This document shows positions 35,795 through 44,037 of a stretch of DNA of 64,000 nucleotides, in pieces; position 1 is the first letter of the stretch, and the number at the start of each line of letters is the position of its first letter. A model generated the notes under the pieces. That model worked only from the letters and a program-made list of their open reading frames with translations. It had not been told where the DNA came from and made no database searches. The stretch lies in assembly GCF_001562275.1 (NCBI RefSeq), contig NZ_CP014304.1:1-64000 (forward strand), read 5' to 3'. A program made the position numbers and the translations under genes. The stretch comes from Hymenobacter sp. PAMC 26628 (lineage in GTDB: Bacteria; Bacteroidota; Bacteroidia; Cytophagales; Hymenobacteraceae).

Positions 35795-37066
35795 TTACTT
35801 ATGCCCTTTTAGCCAAGTGGTGGCTTCTTTGTACGACGGCGCCGTGCGGTCGCCGCCGGTCACTACCATTTGGTAGTAGCGCTTGGTGCCGCGCAGGTCG
35901 GCGTCGTCTTCGGCCAGCTTGCCCAGGTTGAAGGCCGCGCCTTGGTAGTAGCCGCCGCTGGTGTTGGCCAGGGTTTCGGAAAACACGATGCAGCGCTGGT
36001 AGTAGTCGCGGGCTACGTCGAGCTTGTGGTAGCGGTACTGCATCAAAAAGCCCAGGAAGTAGGTGGCGTAGCGGCCCGAATAGCCCTCGTAGCCGGGCAT
36101 GCCTTCGTTGAGCTTGCGCAGGATGGACTTGCTGGCCTGCTCGCAGCCTGCCCAGTCGCCCTCGCGGAAGCAAAGCATGGCGTAGTTGCGCTCGAAGTAG
36201 CTGTTGTCGGGAAACTCGGCCACCAGCTGGCGGGCCACGTTCAGGGCCGCCGTTTCCTCGTGCTCCCGCTCGCTGCCCAAGATGCGCATGAGGAAGAACC
36301 GGGCTTCAATGGCCGTGTAAAAACCGGTTTTGCCCACGGTGCGCAGCTGCGTAATGCCGACATCGCGGTTGCCTTTCGGGAAGAAAAAGAGCACTGGCCG
36401 CAGCCACGGGTACTCGTCGGCAATCCACACGGCGTAGTAATTGAACAAGCCCTGGCCGAAGAGGAACTCCGGGCTCAAGTCGTTAGCGCCCTTGCTTTTG
36501 TCGAGGTACTCGAGCGAGCGTTTGCTGCTCACCGTGGCCTTGCGCCAGTCGTGGCGCTCGGCGTGCAGGCGAGCATCGAAGGCGTAGGCGGCGGAGAGGA
36601 AAAAGCAGGCTTCGTAGTTCTGCTTGTCGGCGTCGTACATCTTTTTGGCCTTGGTGGTGGCCGTGTCCATGTAGGCGAAAAAGATGCGGTCGTACTGCTT
36701 AGTGTCCATGTTGGTGGGCAATATTTTCCACCACGTGCTCAGGCCCATCAGGAAGTAGGCCATGGGGTGCTCGGGGTAGCGGCGGCGCAGCGACCGAAAC
36801 TGCCGGTCGGCCCGGTCAAATTTGAAGTTGTAGAGGTTGTGCACGGCCCCGTTCAGCTCCTGCTGCACGTCCTGGTTCAACAGCAGCCAGCCCTTGGTGT
36901 CGACGGCTTGCGGGGCCACTTCCACTTCGGTTAGTTCAACTTCCTTAATGCCGCCCATCTGCTGGGTCGTGTCAGCAACCTGGGCCGCAGCCGAAAAAAC
37001 CGGTAGCAGTAGCGCCAACGCCAGCAGGACCCGCCGGCCACGTGCTAAGAATTGGACAATATCCAT
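35795..37066 (-). CDS. Secreted TPR protein (DUF3808/TTC39-like)
   Basis: A 423-residue protein. The start MDIVQFLARGRRVLLALALLLPVFSAAAQ at 37066 gives a signal peptide; an ATG 27 bp upstream (37093) is possible. The mature part is alpha-helical repeats (ELNGAVHNLYNFKFDRADRQFRSLRRRYPEHPMAYFLMGLSTWWK, YEACFFLSAAYAFDARLHAERHDWRKATVSSKRSLEYLDKSK, NDLSPEFLFGQGLFNYYAVWI), resembling DUF3808 or tetratricopeptide protein 39. The role is probably protein interaction at the cell envelope. Convergent with the MFS gene across the 35662 palindrome. Confidence 0.78.
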   Translation of the reverse strand: MDIVQFLARGRRVLLALALLLPVFSAAAQVADTTQQMGGIKEVELTEVEVAPQAVDTKGWLLLNQDVQQELNGAVHNLYNFKFDRADRQFRSLRRRYPEHPMAYFLMGLSTWWKILPTNMDTKQYDRIFFAYMDTATTKAKKMYDADKQNYEACFFLSAAYAFDARLHAERHDWRKATVSSKRSLEYLDKSKGANDLSPEFLFGQGLFNYYAVWIADEYPWLRPVLFFFPKGNRDVGITQLRTVGKTGFYTAIEARFFLMRILGSEREHEETAALNVARQLVAEFPDNSYFERNYAMLCFREGDWAGCEQASKSILRKLNEGMPGYEGYSGRYATYFLGFLMQYRYHKLDVARDYYQRCIVFSETLANTSGGYYQGAAFNLGKLAEDDADLRGTKRYYQMVVTGGDRTAPSYKEATTWLKGHK

Positions 37067-37301
37067 AAAATAAGTGTATAAAGAATTATTCAAGTTATTA
37101 TAACCGTTTTAACCCTTAAAAGTAGGTTTTTTGATTGATTATCGCCCTACAATGGTGGTTAATAAAGTGGCGGTTTTCTTGAAAATATTCTAAAAATATT
37201 CCGTTTGCCCGAACGCCGGGGTTTCCGGCCCGCCAGCTGCGGCAACCGTTGGGGGCCCCGTCAAGTACATAGGCGTCCCTTCGCTTAATCCCCCGTTCGT
37301 T

Positions 37302-38867
37302 TTGACCGATACCTTATCCCAGCGCCAGAAGATGCTCACCTTCGGCGGCATCCTGCTGGCCATGTTTCTGGGGGCCCTCGACCAGACCATTGTTTCCACG
37401 GCCCTGCCGCGCATCGTGGCCGATTTGCACGGGCTCGACCGCTTCACGTGGGTGGCCACGGCCTACCTGGTGGCCAGCACGGCGCTCGTGCCCATCTATG
37501 GTAAGCTGGCCGACATGTACTCGCGCCGCGCCATTGAAGTGGTGGCCGTCAGCGTGTTCCTGCTGGGTTCGGGTCTCTGCGGGCTGGCAGGCGAGTTTGG
37601 TACGCTGCCGCTGCTGGGCGACGGCATGACGCAGCTCATTGTGTTCCGGGCCGTGCAGGGGCTGGGCGGTGCGGGGCTGTTTGCCATGGCCTTCATCATC
37701 ATCGCCGACCTGTTTCCGCCCGCTGAGCGGGGGCGTTACCAGGGCTTTACGGGGGCCGTGTTCGGCACGTCGTCGGTGCTGGGGCCCCTGCTGGGCGGCT
37801 TTTTGACGGACCGGGGCACCGACCTGATTCCGGGGGTGGCGGGCTGGCGGCTGGTGTTCTACGTGAATTTGCCTTTGGGCTTGGTGGCGTTGTGGTTCAT
37901 CATCAACCAGATGCCGCCGCTGCGGCCGCGCACCACCCCCAAACCGTTCGATTTTGTGTCGGCTGTGTTGCTGGTGGCGGGGCTGGGGCCCCTGGTGGTG
38001 GCCTTGCAGCTCAATCGGGCGCAGTACGGCTGGACGGCCCCGCTCACGCTGGGCCTGCTGGGCGGGGGACTGGCAGCGCTGGCGCTGTTCGTGGTGCGCA
38101 GCCTGCGCCACGAAAACCCCATCCTCAACTTCAGCTTGTTCGAAAACAAGGTGTTCCGTACGGCTAACGCGGCACTGTTCCTGATGGGCGGGGCGTTCCT
38201 GGGCGTCATCATTTTCGAGCCCTTGTTCATGGTGAACGTGCTGGGCGAGTCGGCCACGCGGGCGGGCGTTAGCCTCATTCCACTGTCGTTGGGCGTGGTG
38301 ACGGGCTCGCTGCTGGCGGGCCAGATGGTGTCGCGCTTCGGCCACTACAAGTATTGGATGCTGGGGGGGCTCATGCTGCTGCTAGGGGGCTTGTTGCTGC
38401 TGGCTACCATGCCGCCCACCGTGCAGTACCACAAAGTGCTCATTTACTTAGGGGTGTGTGGACTGGGCCTGGGGCCCACTATGCCGTTGTACACCCTGGC
38501 CGTACAGAATGCCACCGCCCCCCAGCTCATGGGCCAAGCCACGTCGGCCAGCCAATTCTTTCGGCAGATTGGTGGCGCCCTGGCCGCCTCGGCGTTGGGC
38601 GCGGTGCTCAGCTTCACGCTGGCCCACGAGCTGCCGGCCCCGGGGCCCGGTTCCCGCCCGCCGGTGGCGGCCGAGGGCCCCAGGCGGGCCGCCACCGCTG
38701 CGGCTATGCCCAACCCCGTGGCGCGCGCCGCCTTCTCCAAGGCTATCGGGCGGGTCTACTTATTCAATATTTTCCTGGTTGTGGGCGGGTTTGCTATGAC
38801 CCTGTTAATTCCTGAGCTGCCGCTGCGCAAGAGCAACGACGGGCCCCCAGCGGGCGGCGGCGAGTAG
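37302..38867 (+). CDS. MFS drug transporter, DHA2 (14-helix) family
   Basis: A 521-residue efflux carrier. The family marks are GALDQTIVSTALPRIVADL (motif D1 in helix 1), LVPIYGKLADMYSRR (motif A) and FRAVQGLGGAGLFAMAFIIIADLFPPAERGRYQG (motif B/C region). The 14-helix count fits the DHA2/EmrB type. The start is a TTG at 37302 (MTDTLSQRQKM); the ATG at 37332 is the alternative, and either precedes helix 1. C-terminal 73 bp overlap the 3' end of a remnant on the opposite strand. Substrate cannot be read. Confidence 0.88.
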   Translation: MTDTLSQRQKMLTFGGILLAMFLGALDQTIVSTALPRIVADLHGLDRFTWVATAYLVASTALVPIYGKLADMYSRRAIEVVAVSVFLLGSGLCGLAGEFGTLPLLGDGMTQLIVFRAVQGLGGAGLFAMAFIIIADLFPPAERGRYQGFTGAVFGTSSVLGPLLGGFLTDRGTDLIPGVAGWRLVFYVNLPLGLVALWFIINQMPPLRPRTTPKPFDFVSAVLLVAGLGPLVVALQLNRAQYGWTAPLTLGLLGGGLAALALFVVRSLRHENPILNFSLFENKVFRTANAALFLMGGAFLGVIIFEPLFMVNVLGESATRAGVSLIPLSLGVVTGSLLAGQMVSRFGHYKYWMLGGLMLLLGGLLLLATMPPTVQYHKVLIYLGVCGLGLGPTMPLYTLAVQNATAPQLMGQATSASQFFRQIGGALAASALGAVLSFTLAHELPAPGPGSRPPVAAEGPRRAATAAAMPNPVARAAFSKAIGRVYLFNIFLVVGGFAMTLLIPELPLRKSNDGPPAGGGE

Positions 38868-39165
38868 CGGCTGGCTTATTCCCCAGCCCTGTCCAGCGGC
38901 GCTGCATGGCGTAGTACACGGCGGTGCCTGCTACCAGGCCCACCGGGTAGCCGTAGGGCAGGCCGGCGCAGAGCAGGCCCACGAGCAAAGCCACCAGCAA
39001 ATCGACGCGGCTGATGCCGAGCCGATGCCGCGCAGCAACGTGGCCAATGAGCAACGGCAAATCGGTGCCCAACTCGCTAAACGCGCCGGCAAACTCGTTG
39101 CGGTCGAAGCAGATGGGCGGGCAGCGGGGGCAACGAAGGGGCGGTTGCGGCGGCAGGATTTTCAC
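38794..39165 (-). pseudogene. MOT1-type molybdate/sulfate transporter remnant (internal deletion)
   Basis: The frame starts at a GTG (39165) and reads KILPPQPPLRCPRCPPICFDRNEFAGAFSELGTDLPLLIG. The NE-x-AGAF-x-LGT-x-LPLLIG segment is the N-terminal signature of MOT1-like (MFS_MOT1) anion transporters. Then the sequence goes on directly to LLVALLVGLLCAGLPYGYPVGLVAGTAVYYAMQRR, which looks like the last helices of the same family. An intact member has about ten or more helices (350-400 residues), so most of the gene would be deleted. This assignment rests on the first segment. It lies 41 bp after the Blh fragment on the same strand and overlaps the 3' end of the DHA2 gene. Confidence 0.5.
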
Positions 39166-39206
39166 AAAAGCAGGGTTGGTAGAGCCGTACAGGCCGCCCT
39201 GGCTGC

Positions 39207-39680
39207 TCAAGCAACGGGTGCGGCGCGGCGCTTGGCCTGCCACTTGGGCGCGTCCATCACCAGGCTCACTAGCAGGGCGTGTGGCAGTGTGACGGCGGCC
39301 GTGACTACCAGGGCGGGCCCCAGCCATGCGCCGCCGCTGGCCAGCCGGGGCCCCAGCAGGGCCGCCAGCCCCGCCAAGCTCACTAGCAGCAGGGGAAGGG
39401 CCCGCCGGATGAAAAAGGCCAGCTCCCGACCCAGCGCCGCTCCTGGCCCGGCCCACTGCGCCGGGGCCGCGTAGCCCAGCAAGCGGGTGAGGCGCAGCGC
39501 GTGCTGCAAGCTGTGCCAGAACACAAAATACACCCCCAACGCCAGCAGCGGGGGCAGGCCCGCAAACAAACCGGTGAGCAGGGCCACTTCCACCGCGTCG
39601 GTGCGCCAGCGCCGGGGCTCGCGCTGGGCGGCGTAACTGCCCCATAAGGCCAAGTGCCCGGCCAGTACCAGAGGCACCAT
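39207..39680 (-). pseudogene. Blh (Brp-like beta-carotene 15,15'-dioxygenase), C-terminal half
   Basis: Blh cleaves beta-carotene to retinal for rhodopsins. This frame (157 residues from ATG 39680) holds the second half of the family: PPLLALGVYFVFWHSLQHALRLTRLLGY, with the conserved W-H-S-x2-H metal-ligand motif, and the C-terminal VTAAVTLPHALLVSLVMD. A complete Blh has about 280-320 residues with another His-containing N-terminal half, which is missing; upstream, the frame is open a little further (to about 39745) but carries no Blh-like sequence. So it is a truncated copy. It belongs to the rhodopsin locus. Confidence 0.78.
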
Positions 39681-39708
39681 TCCGGCCGCCAGGGCTGCGA
39701 ACCAGCCG

Positions 39709-40201
39709 CTACCCAGCGGGCATCGAGGCCGAGGCCAGTGCTTCCGCCGCCGCGGGCGCGGCGAACCGTTGTGCCAGACGCTGGGTGGTGGTAGCGGCGG
39801 CGGCAGCCACCCGCGCCACGGCCGCTGCCACCCGCACCGGTACCAGCGGCTCGTTGCGGGCCCATTGCACGGCGCTGGCCAGCCTCAGGGCCAAAAATAT
39901 CCCCAGCGCCACCCGCACCACGGGCCGGCGCAGCGGACCCGTTTTGGCGGCGTTGGATTGAAACGTTAGCTGTTGCTGCACCCAGCGCGGCCAGCGGCGG
40001 GCCCTGGCCGTAGGCCTCCGCAGCCAGGGCCCGGTAGCGGCCGAGCACCACGTCGGCCTGGATCGGGCTGCTGCGGAGGTAAGTTTCCACGGCATCCGCC
40101 GCGGCCGGGGCCAAGCGGCCGTATCGGTAGACGTCGCGCTGGGCGGGCAGGAGGTCGCCCGTCACAGGGTCAAAAAGAACGTTTTGCGGGGCAGTGAGCA
40201 T
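39709..40201 (-). pseudogene. Unknown gene between rhodopsin and Blh, frameshifted
   Basis: Starts MLTAPQNVLFDPVTGDLLPAQRDVYRYGRL at ATG 40201, 17 bp after the rhodopsin stop. After AEAYGQG (near 40006-40000, a run of GGGCCCGCCG) the frame moves; removal of one C joins it to RRWPRWVQQQLTFQSNAAKTG, one hydrophobic helix VALGIFLALRLASAVQWA and an Ala-rich tail ending SMPAG. The joined protein would be about 165 residues. No family recognised. The order rhodopsin - this gene - blh on one strand suggests a role in the retinal system, inferred only from position. Confidence 0.55.
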
Positions 40202-40218
40202 GGCGGCAGGTCAAGAGC

Positions 40219-41009
40219 TTAAAGCGCGGTGCCCAGCTGCCGCCGGTGCTGTTTTTGGAGGCGGGCGGCGCGGCGGGCCATCGTGTAAATGGCCAGCCCG
40301 AAGCCGAGTTTATTCACGACGTCGCCGAAGTGGTACACCAGGTTGCGGTTCAGGTGCTGGGCCTCAAATACCTTAAAGGGCAGCGTCATGTAGCCCAGCG
40401 GGTAGATGGCCCAGCCAATCAGCACGAAGTAGCCCAAGTAAGCAAAGGACCGCACCACTTCTTCGTCGGCGGAGGCGGCCGCCACCCGGGCCAGCGGCCC
40501 GAACCAGATTTCGTACACGATGGCCAAGTAGCCCAGCGTCGAGACGCCGCCCCAGACGATGGACCAGTACACGCTAGAAGTTTCGCCGAAGTATCCGAAA
40601 GCAATCATCCACACCCCGCCGATGACCAAGCGCTACAGCGAGTTCGGCCGGGGCCCAGCGGGCCGCCGCAGCAGGTAAAACTGGGTGCACATGAGCGGTA
40701 CCGTGAACAGCCAGTCCGCGTAGCGGAAGTGCGTGGGGCCCAAGCCGGTGTTGAGGTACATCCCCTGCATGTGGTAGTAGTTTACGCCGGCCACGAAGCA
40801 GATGATGCCCGCCAGCGTCAGGGGGGCGTGCCCGCGCCGGGGCACGTTGCCCCGCTCCAGGAAAAAAACAGGGCCCCGCCCAACAGAGCGAACATGCTGA
40901 AAAAGAGCGTGGCCCCCACCAAGTCGTTTTCCAGCGCCAGGCAGTAGGGGCGTAGCGGACCGCCAGCGAGTCCCGGCGCGGGTAGTTGCAAGAGCAAGTG
41001 AAGCAGCAA
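40219..41009 (-). pseudogene. Microbial rhodopsin (proteorhodopsin-like), one frameshift and one amber codon
   Basis: Light-driven ion pump family with retinal on a Lys in helix G. Visible pieces on the minus strand: helix A ENDLVGATLFFSMFALLGG, helix B LTLAGIICFVAGVNYYHMQG, helix C FRYADWLFTVPLMCTQFYLL, then helices D-G with GWAIYPLGYM (helix F) and GDVVNKLGFGLAIY (helix G; Asp and the Schiff-base Lys four residues apart). The classification positions in helix C are Asp, Thr and Gln (DTQ), where proteorhodopsin has DTE. Defects: a T-run (rc of 40862-40868) is one T short between helices A and B, and a TAG (rc of 40633-40635) stands where Trp is expected after SL. The N-terminus before LALEND may have a further shift. 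A response regulator precedes it. Confidence 0.85.
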
Positions 41010-41033
41010 AGGAAAAAATTGAGGAATAAAAAA

Positions 41034-41519
41034 TCAGGCAGTTTGACAGGCTTGGGTCGGGCCGGACGGTGGCGCGGAGGCACGGCCCGTGCCTAGCCGC
41101 CGCGCCCGGCCGCTCGCGCCGGCCAGCTGCAAAAAGTGCTGCATCCACACCACGCTCTCGTTGTTCAAGGGCTTCGAGAAAAAGCCCTTCACTTGCCGGT
41201 AGTCCTTGGCCCGTGCCACGTCGTCGGGGTGGATGGAAGAGGTCAGCACGAACACGCACACCTGCTTGGCGATGGGCAAGTGGCCGATGGCATCCAGGAA
41301 TTCCCAGCCGTCCATCACCGGCATGTCCAGGTCCAGCAGAATGAGGTCGGGCAGGGTGGTACCCGACTGTAGGGCCCCCATGAGTTGGTCGAAGGCCAAC
41401 TGGCCGTTGACGTAGTTCTGCACCTCGCCCCGCCGCAGGTTCTTGCGCAGAATCAACTCGGTGACGACCGCAGTGATTCGGTCGTTTTCGATGACATAAG
41501 CTAGTTGTGATTTTTGCAC
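41034..41519 (-). CDS. Single-domain response regulator upstream of the rhodopsin
   Basis: A 161-residue REC-domain protein: AYVIENDRITAVVTELIL (acidic pocket), LPDLILLDLDMPVMDGWEF with phosphoacceptor Asp63, VFVLTSSIHPDD (Thr/Ser switch) and KGFFSKPLN (Lys). No output domain follows; the tail (RARRLGTGRASAPPSGPTQACQTA) is disordered. It is clearly related to the regulator at 43627-44022 (same LILLDL-MPVMDGWEF, LTSSIHPDD, KPLNN/KPINN), so they are paralogues. It ends about 25 bp before the rhodopsin reading frame, so they are likely co-transcribed, and it is divergent from the PAS kinase. Confidence 0.88.
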   Translation of the reverse strand: MQKSQLAYVIENDRITAVVTELILRKNLRRGEVQNYVNGQLAFDQLMGALQSGTTLPDLILLDLDMPVMDGWEFLDAIGHLPIAKQVCVFVLTSSIHPDDVARAKDYRQVKGFFSKPLNNESVVWMQHFLQLAGASGRARRLGTGRASAPPSGPTQACQTA

Positions 41520-42098
41520 TATGGTAATAATTTAAGTGATGAATAAAAGGGGGGTTGCCGGGGCACCAGGTAGGTTTTTCAAGTGCTGGCCGGTGGGGCT
41601 TGGCGGCAGTAGCCGGTCTGGGGACCAGCAAGCTAGCGGCCGCGATTTCAGAAAAAACATTTTATTGATAAAACACAATTTATAAATCCCTCTGTTTATT
41701 CTGAGCGTAATAATTGCCGGTAAGAATTTTATTGTGTCTTCGTAATCGGTGAAAGGTCCTTTTTGTTCGACAAGCGGCGGTGAGATGCCGAGTAGCCGTG
41801 CGAACAAGTGTAAAAATCCGGGTTGCCTGCTACACGAATTTTGCATAAAACCAGGTAGATACCGAGGGAATTTGCTGCGCCAGCCAAGCGTTAAAGGAGT
41901 TGAGCGGTTAGATAATGCGTTTTATCGAAAACAATTCGGGCTAAAATCTTTATTGGTAACTATCGTATCAGCATCCGGTAGGAGGATGCGTAAATTGAAT
42001 TTTACCAATAAAAATCTACGCAGCGGCTGGGCACTCTCCGGGGCCCGCTGGCCGGCGAACCACTGCCCCCGCACCATTATTCAAAAACCATCTATTTT
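41520..42098. promoter_or_regulatory. Divergent control region with a structured leader
   Basis: 579 bp between the response regulator (minus) and the PAS kinase (plus). Without genes. TTTATTGGTAA (41949-41959) and TTACCAATAAA (42002-42012) are perfect inverted repeats enclosing a small hairpin GCATCC-N7-GGATGC. The AT-rich parts (41640-41740 and 41890-42020) should hold promoters for both directions. Confidence 0.55.
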
Positions 42099-43640
42099 AT
42101 GACGAACCACCTGATTATTTCTGAAAATGCCGGGGACATGAGCTACCTCGCAGAGGAGCTGCAGGCGCTGCAAAAGTTGGATAATACTTTGCTGAACTTT
42201 ATCCAGGAAGTAACCCTGGACGGCCTTTGGTACTGGGACTTGGACGCGGCACACCAGTGGGCGAATGCCAAATTCTGGCGCACGTTGGGCTACGACCCGG
42301 GGGCCCTGCCGGCCCAGGCCGACGCCTGGCGGGCCGCGCTGAACCCGGATGACCAGGCCGCGACCCGGCGGCACGTCGAGGAATGCATAGCCGACGGCTC
42401 GGACACCTACCACCAGTTGGTGCGGTGCACTCACCGGAGGGGTTTCACGGTGTGGATGCACTGCCAGGGGCTGGTGGTGCGCGACGGCAGCGGCCGTCCT
42501 TACCGGCTGCTAGGGGTGTTAATCGATGTTACCCAGCAGCGCAACGAGGAAGTATACGCCCAGGAGGTGGCCAGCCACTACGGCTCCATTCTCAGCAACC
42601 AGTCGGTGTACATCATCAAAACCAATGCCCACGGGATGTATACTTACGTGAACGACTTTTTCTACGAGCGGTTCGGCTGGGACAGCAACATCATCGGTAC
42701 CTCGTCGATGCTGAGCATCGTCGAGGAAGACCGGCCCAAATGCCTGGCCGTGGTGAACCAATGCTTCACCGAGCCCGAAGTACCGCACCAGGTAATTCTG
42801 CGCAAGCCCTACAAAGACCACACGGTGAAGTCCAACCACTGGGAGTTCAAAGGCATCCTGAACGCCGATGGGCAGGTGAGCGAAATCCTGTGCGTGGGCT
42901 ACGACGTCACGCTGCTCGTCGAGAACCTGGAGCAGTCGAAGCGCCTGCTGGACGTCACCAACCGGCAGAATACCCGCCTCCAGAATTTCGCCTACATCAT
43001 CTCCCACAACATCCGCTCGCACTCGGCCAACTTGACGGCCCTGGTGGGCCTGCTGCAAAGCGCGGCCGACGAGGCGCAGGCCGCCCTGTTTTTGGGGATG
43101 CTGAAAACCAGCACCGACAAGCTGGCCGAGACCATCGTGAACCTCAACGAAATAGTAACGGCCAACAGCCACGGCAACCAGTCCCGGGAGCCGCGCCAGT
43201 TGCGGCAGGAAGTAGACAAAACCCTGGAAGCTCTTAGTGTGTTGGTTCACCAGAGCGGCATCGCCGTGGCCGTCGATATTCCGGCTGCGGCGACGGTCCA
43301 CGTCGTGCCTGCTTACCTCGACAGCATCTTGCTTAACCTGCTCAGCAATGCCATCAAGTACCGCTCGCCAACCGCGGCGCCCCACGTGGCGCTGGGGTGC
43401 TACCGCGATGGCGACTACCTGGTGCTCACCATCCGCGACAACGGCCTGGGCATTGACATGGAACGCAACAAAGCCAAGGTGTTTGGGATGTACAAAACGT
43501 TCCACGCCAACGAAGATGCCCGCGGGGTGGGGCTGTTCATCACCAAGAACCAAATCGAGGCGATGGAGGGCAAAATTGAACTTGAAAGCGAAGTTGGCGT
43601 AGGATCAACGTTCAAAGTTTATTTTAATGAAAATGTTTAG
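42099..43640 (+). CDS. PAS-PAS sensor histidine kinase
   Basis: A 513-residue soluble kinase with no membrane helix. PAS 1 is about residues 35-150 (GLWYWDLDAAHQWANAKFWRTLGYD; ends LLGVLIDVTQQ), PAS 2 about 160-280 (SILSNQSVYIIKTNAHGMYTYVND; ends CVGYDVTLLVEN). The dimerisation/phosphotransfer helix is NFAYIISHNIRSHSANL with His303, a variant H-box common in Bacteroidota. The ATPase domain has NLLSNAIKY (N box), IRDNGLGID (G1) and GVGLFITKNQIEAM (G2). It overlaps the next response regulator by 14 bp, so the two form a pair. It is divergent from the rhodopsin-linked regulator. The signal sensed by the PAS domains cannot be told. Confidence 0.92.
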   Translation: MTNHLIISENAGDMSYLAEELQALQKLDNTLLNFIQEVTLDGLWYWDLDAAHQWANAKFWRTLGYDPGALPAQADAWRAALNPDDQAATRRHVEECIADGSDTYHQLVRCTHRRGFTVWMHCQGLVVRDGSGRPYRLLGVLIDVTQQRNEEVYAQEVASHYGSILSNQSVYIIKTNAHGMYTYVNDFFYERFGWDSNIIGTSSMLSIVEEDRPKCLAVVNQCFTEPEVPHQVILRKPYKDHTVKSNHWEFKGILNADGQVSEILCVGYDVTLLVENLEQSKRLLDVTNRQNTRLQNFAYIISHNIRSHSANLTALVGLLQSAADEAQAALFLGMLKTSTDKLAETIVNLNEIVTANSHGNQSREPRQLRQEVDKTLEALSVLVHQSGIAVAVDIPAAATVHVVPAYLDSILLNLLSNAIKYRSPTAAPHVALGCYRDGDYLVLTIRDNGLGIDMERNKAKVFGMYKTFHANEDARGVGLFITKNQIEAMEGKIELESEVGVGSTFKVYFNENV

Positions 43641-44022
43641 CCTGGTGTACATTGTTGAAGACGACTGGATTACCTCCACCGTTACGGAATTACTGATTAA
43701 GAAAAACCGTGCCTTTGGCCGGGTGCAGAAGTACCCGAACGGGCAAGTTGCCTTTGATGAACTCCAGCGGGCGCAGCAGCACGCGGCGGAAGTGCCCGAC
43801 CTGATTCTGCTCGACCTCAACATGCCGGTGATGGACGGCTGGGAATTTCTGGACGCTTTTTCCGGGCTGGCGCTGCAAAAGCCGGTGCACGTGTGCGTGC
43901 TCACTTCGTCCATTCACCCCGACGACATCGAGAAGTCAAAGTCTTACAAAGAAGTGGAAGGGTATTTCCCCAAGCCCATCAATAACGGCATGCTGGACCA
44001 GCTGGTGCAGCTACTGGGCTGA
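43627..44022 (+). CDS. Single-domain response regulator
   Basis: A 131-residue REC domain: LVYIVEDDWITSTVTELLI (acidic pair), VPDLILLDLNMPVMDGWEF (phosphoacceptor Asp63), VCVLTSSIHPDDIEKSKSY and YFPKPINN (Lys). It overlaps the kinase gene and should be its direct phosphate acceptor. With no output domain, it must act through protein contacts. The start could also be the Met two codons later. Paralogue of the 41034-41519 protein. Confidence 0.92.
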   Translation: MKMFSLVYIVEDDWITSTVTELLIKKNRAFGRVQKYPNGQVAFDELQRAQQHAAEVPDLILLDLNMPVMDGWEFLDAFSGLALQKPVHVCVLTSSIHPDDIEKSKSYKEVEGYFPKPINNGMLDQLVQLLG

Positions 44023-44037
44023 GGGCCGGCGGGGGCC

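Noticed and set aside
38794..39645. 283-codon minus-strand frame
   Set aside because: Its first 160 codons are antisense/out-of-frame to the Blh fragment. Only the part after 39165 looks like a real protein remnant.
40633..41631. 332-codon minus-strand frame containing rhodopsin helices B and C
   Set aside because: It is a chance fusion: the N-terminal 190 codons are out of frame with the response regulator that overlaps it. Only the last 90 or so codons are rhodopsin.
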